A DNA stretch of 64,000 nucleotides from Streptomyces sp. NA04227 (GTDB taxonomy: Bacteria; Actinomycetota; Actinomycetes; Streptomycetales; Streptomycetaceae). The notes under the pieces were generated by a model. The model saw only the letters and a list, made by a program, of their open reading frames with translations. It had not been told where the DNA came from and did not search any database. The stretch spans positions 806,001 through 870,000 of the forward strand of contig NZ_CP054918.1 in the NCBI RefSeq assembly GCF_013364195.1. The letters are read 5' to 3'. This document shows positions 63,901-64,000 of this stretch, one piece after another. A program made the translations under genes and the position numbers. Position 1 is the first letter of the stretch, and the number at the start of each line of letters is the position of its first letter.

Positions 63901-64000
63901 TCAATCTCCGGATCGTCCTTCCCCGCTCGCCCGCAGGGCCCCGTCGAGGATGCCGACGAGCGCCCCGAGGAAGGCGTCGGCCTCGTCGTCGCGGAGGTTG
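63901..64000 (-). CDS. argD: C-terminus of acetylornithine aminotransferase (cut by window edge)
   Basis: About 33 codons end with a TGA at 63903-63901. The peptide '[20 protein letters not shown]' fits the C-terminus of ArgD, which in streptomycetes precedes argR. The fragment is too short to confirm by motif; the assignment rests on position and this match. Confidence 0.65.
   Translation of the reverse strand, partial: NLRDDEADAFLGALVGILDGALRASGEGRSGD

Overview
The window is chromosomal DNA from a Streptomyces-type actinomycete. The evidence is very high G+C with strong third-position bias, many GTG and some TTG starts, start/stop overlaps of the GTGA/ATGA type, an SsgB sporulation protein that matches the Streptomyces family over its full length, a SpoIIE/PP2C phosphatase, a Ser/Thr kinase and an arg cluster ending in argR. 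As I remember it, the gene order follows the conserved secD-to-arg segment of Streptomyces chromosomes. I see no prophage, intact insertion sequence, CRISPR array or biosynthetic cluster.

Layout. (1) 1-10.1 kb, all minus: a conserved housekeeping series runs pgsA, acyltransferase, pimA (phosphatidylinositol mannosides), a LemA-like membrane protein, pdxS-pdxT (vitamin B6), yebC, ruvC-ruvA-ruvB (Holliday junctions), yajC and the start of secD. (2) 10.4-20.2 kb: an EF-G2-like GTPase, a conserved membrane protein, a HIT hydrolase, thrS, a two-gene unit containing a DUF4365 protein with a nuclease-like signature, and a DEDDh exonuclease. (3) 20.2-24.7 kb: two tRNA-Val(CAC) genes with identical sequence flank an SRPBCC protein gene and a 989-residue membrane protein gene. 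(4) 24.7-33.6 kb: a PGPGW membrane protein, ssgB, a CGNR zinc-finger regulator, a DsbA-family protein, pabC-pabB and a five-gene tRNA cluster (Gly, Cys and three Val-GAC), followed by small proteins. (5) 34-43.5 kb: a membrane-bound Ser/Thr kinase, a SpoU-type rRNA methylase and three cobalamin genes: a CysG-like cobA, a BluB-CobT fusion with a 750-residue low-complexity head, and cobL. (6) 43.6-51.5 kb: acetyltransferases, the metNIQ transporter with a cysteine-rich leader ORF, two small membrane proteins, a sigma-factor remnant, glpQ and plsC. (7) 51.7-64 kb: a PAS-GAF-PP2C phosphatase; argH and argG separated by a 165-bp fold-back repeat; a YkuD-like secreted protein; a divergent glpD-tetR / alkyl-DHAP-synthase / lipid-kinase locus; argR and the end of argD.

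How the genes fit together. ArgR (63.4-63.9 kb) very probably represses argG through four TGCAT half-sites on and upstream of the argG promoter. The pgsA-acyltransferase-pimA genes build PIM glycolipids. The glpD/AGPS-like/lipid-kinase locus looks like a glycerol-3-phosphate/ether-lipid module. GlpQ and PlsC add phospholipid turnover. PabB/PabC make 4-aminobenzoate for folate. CobA, BluB-CobT and CobL serve cobalamin synthesis.

Most of the window is conserved core genome. I did not find an unambiguous new multi-gene system. The most unusual items are the cysteine-rich leader ORF before metN, the fold-back repeat between the two arginine genes, the BluB-CobT giant fusion, the DUF4365 pair, the decayed sigma factor and a structured non-coding element at 24.4 kb. 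Functional calls rest on motif recognition by eye; no search was run.
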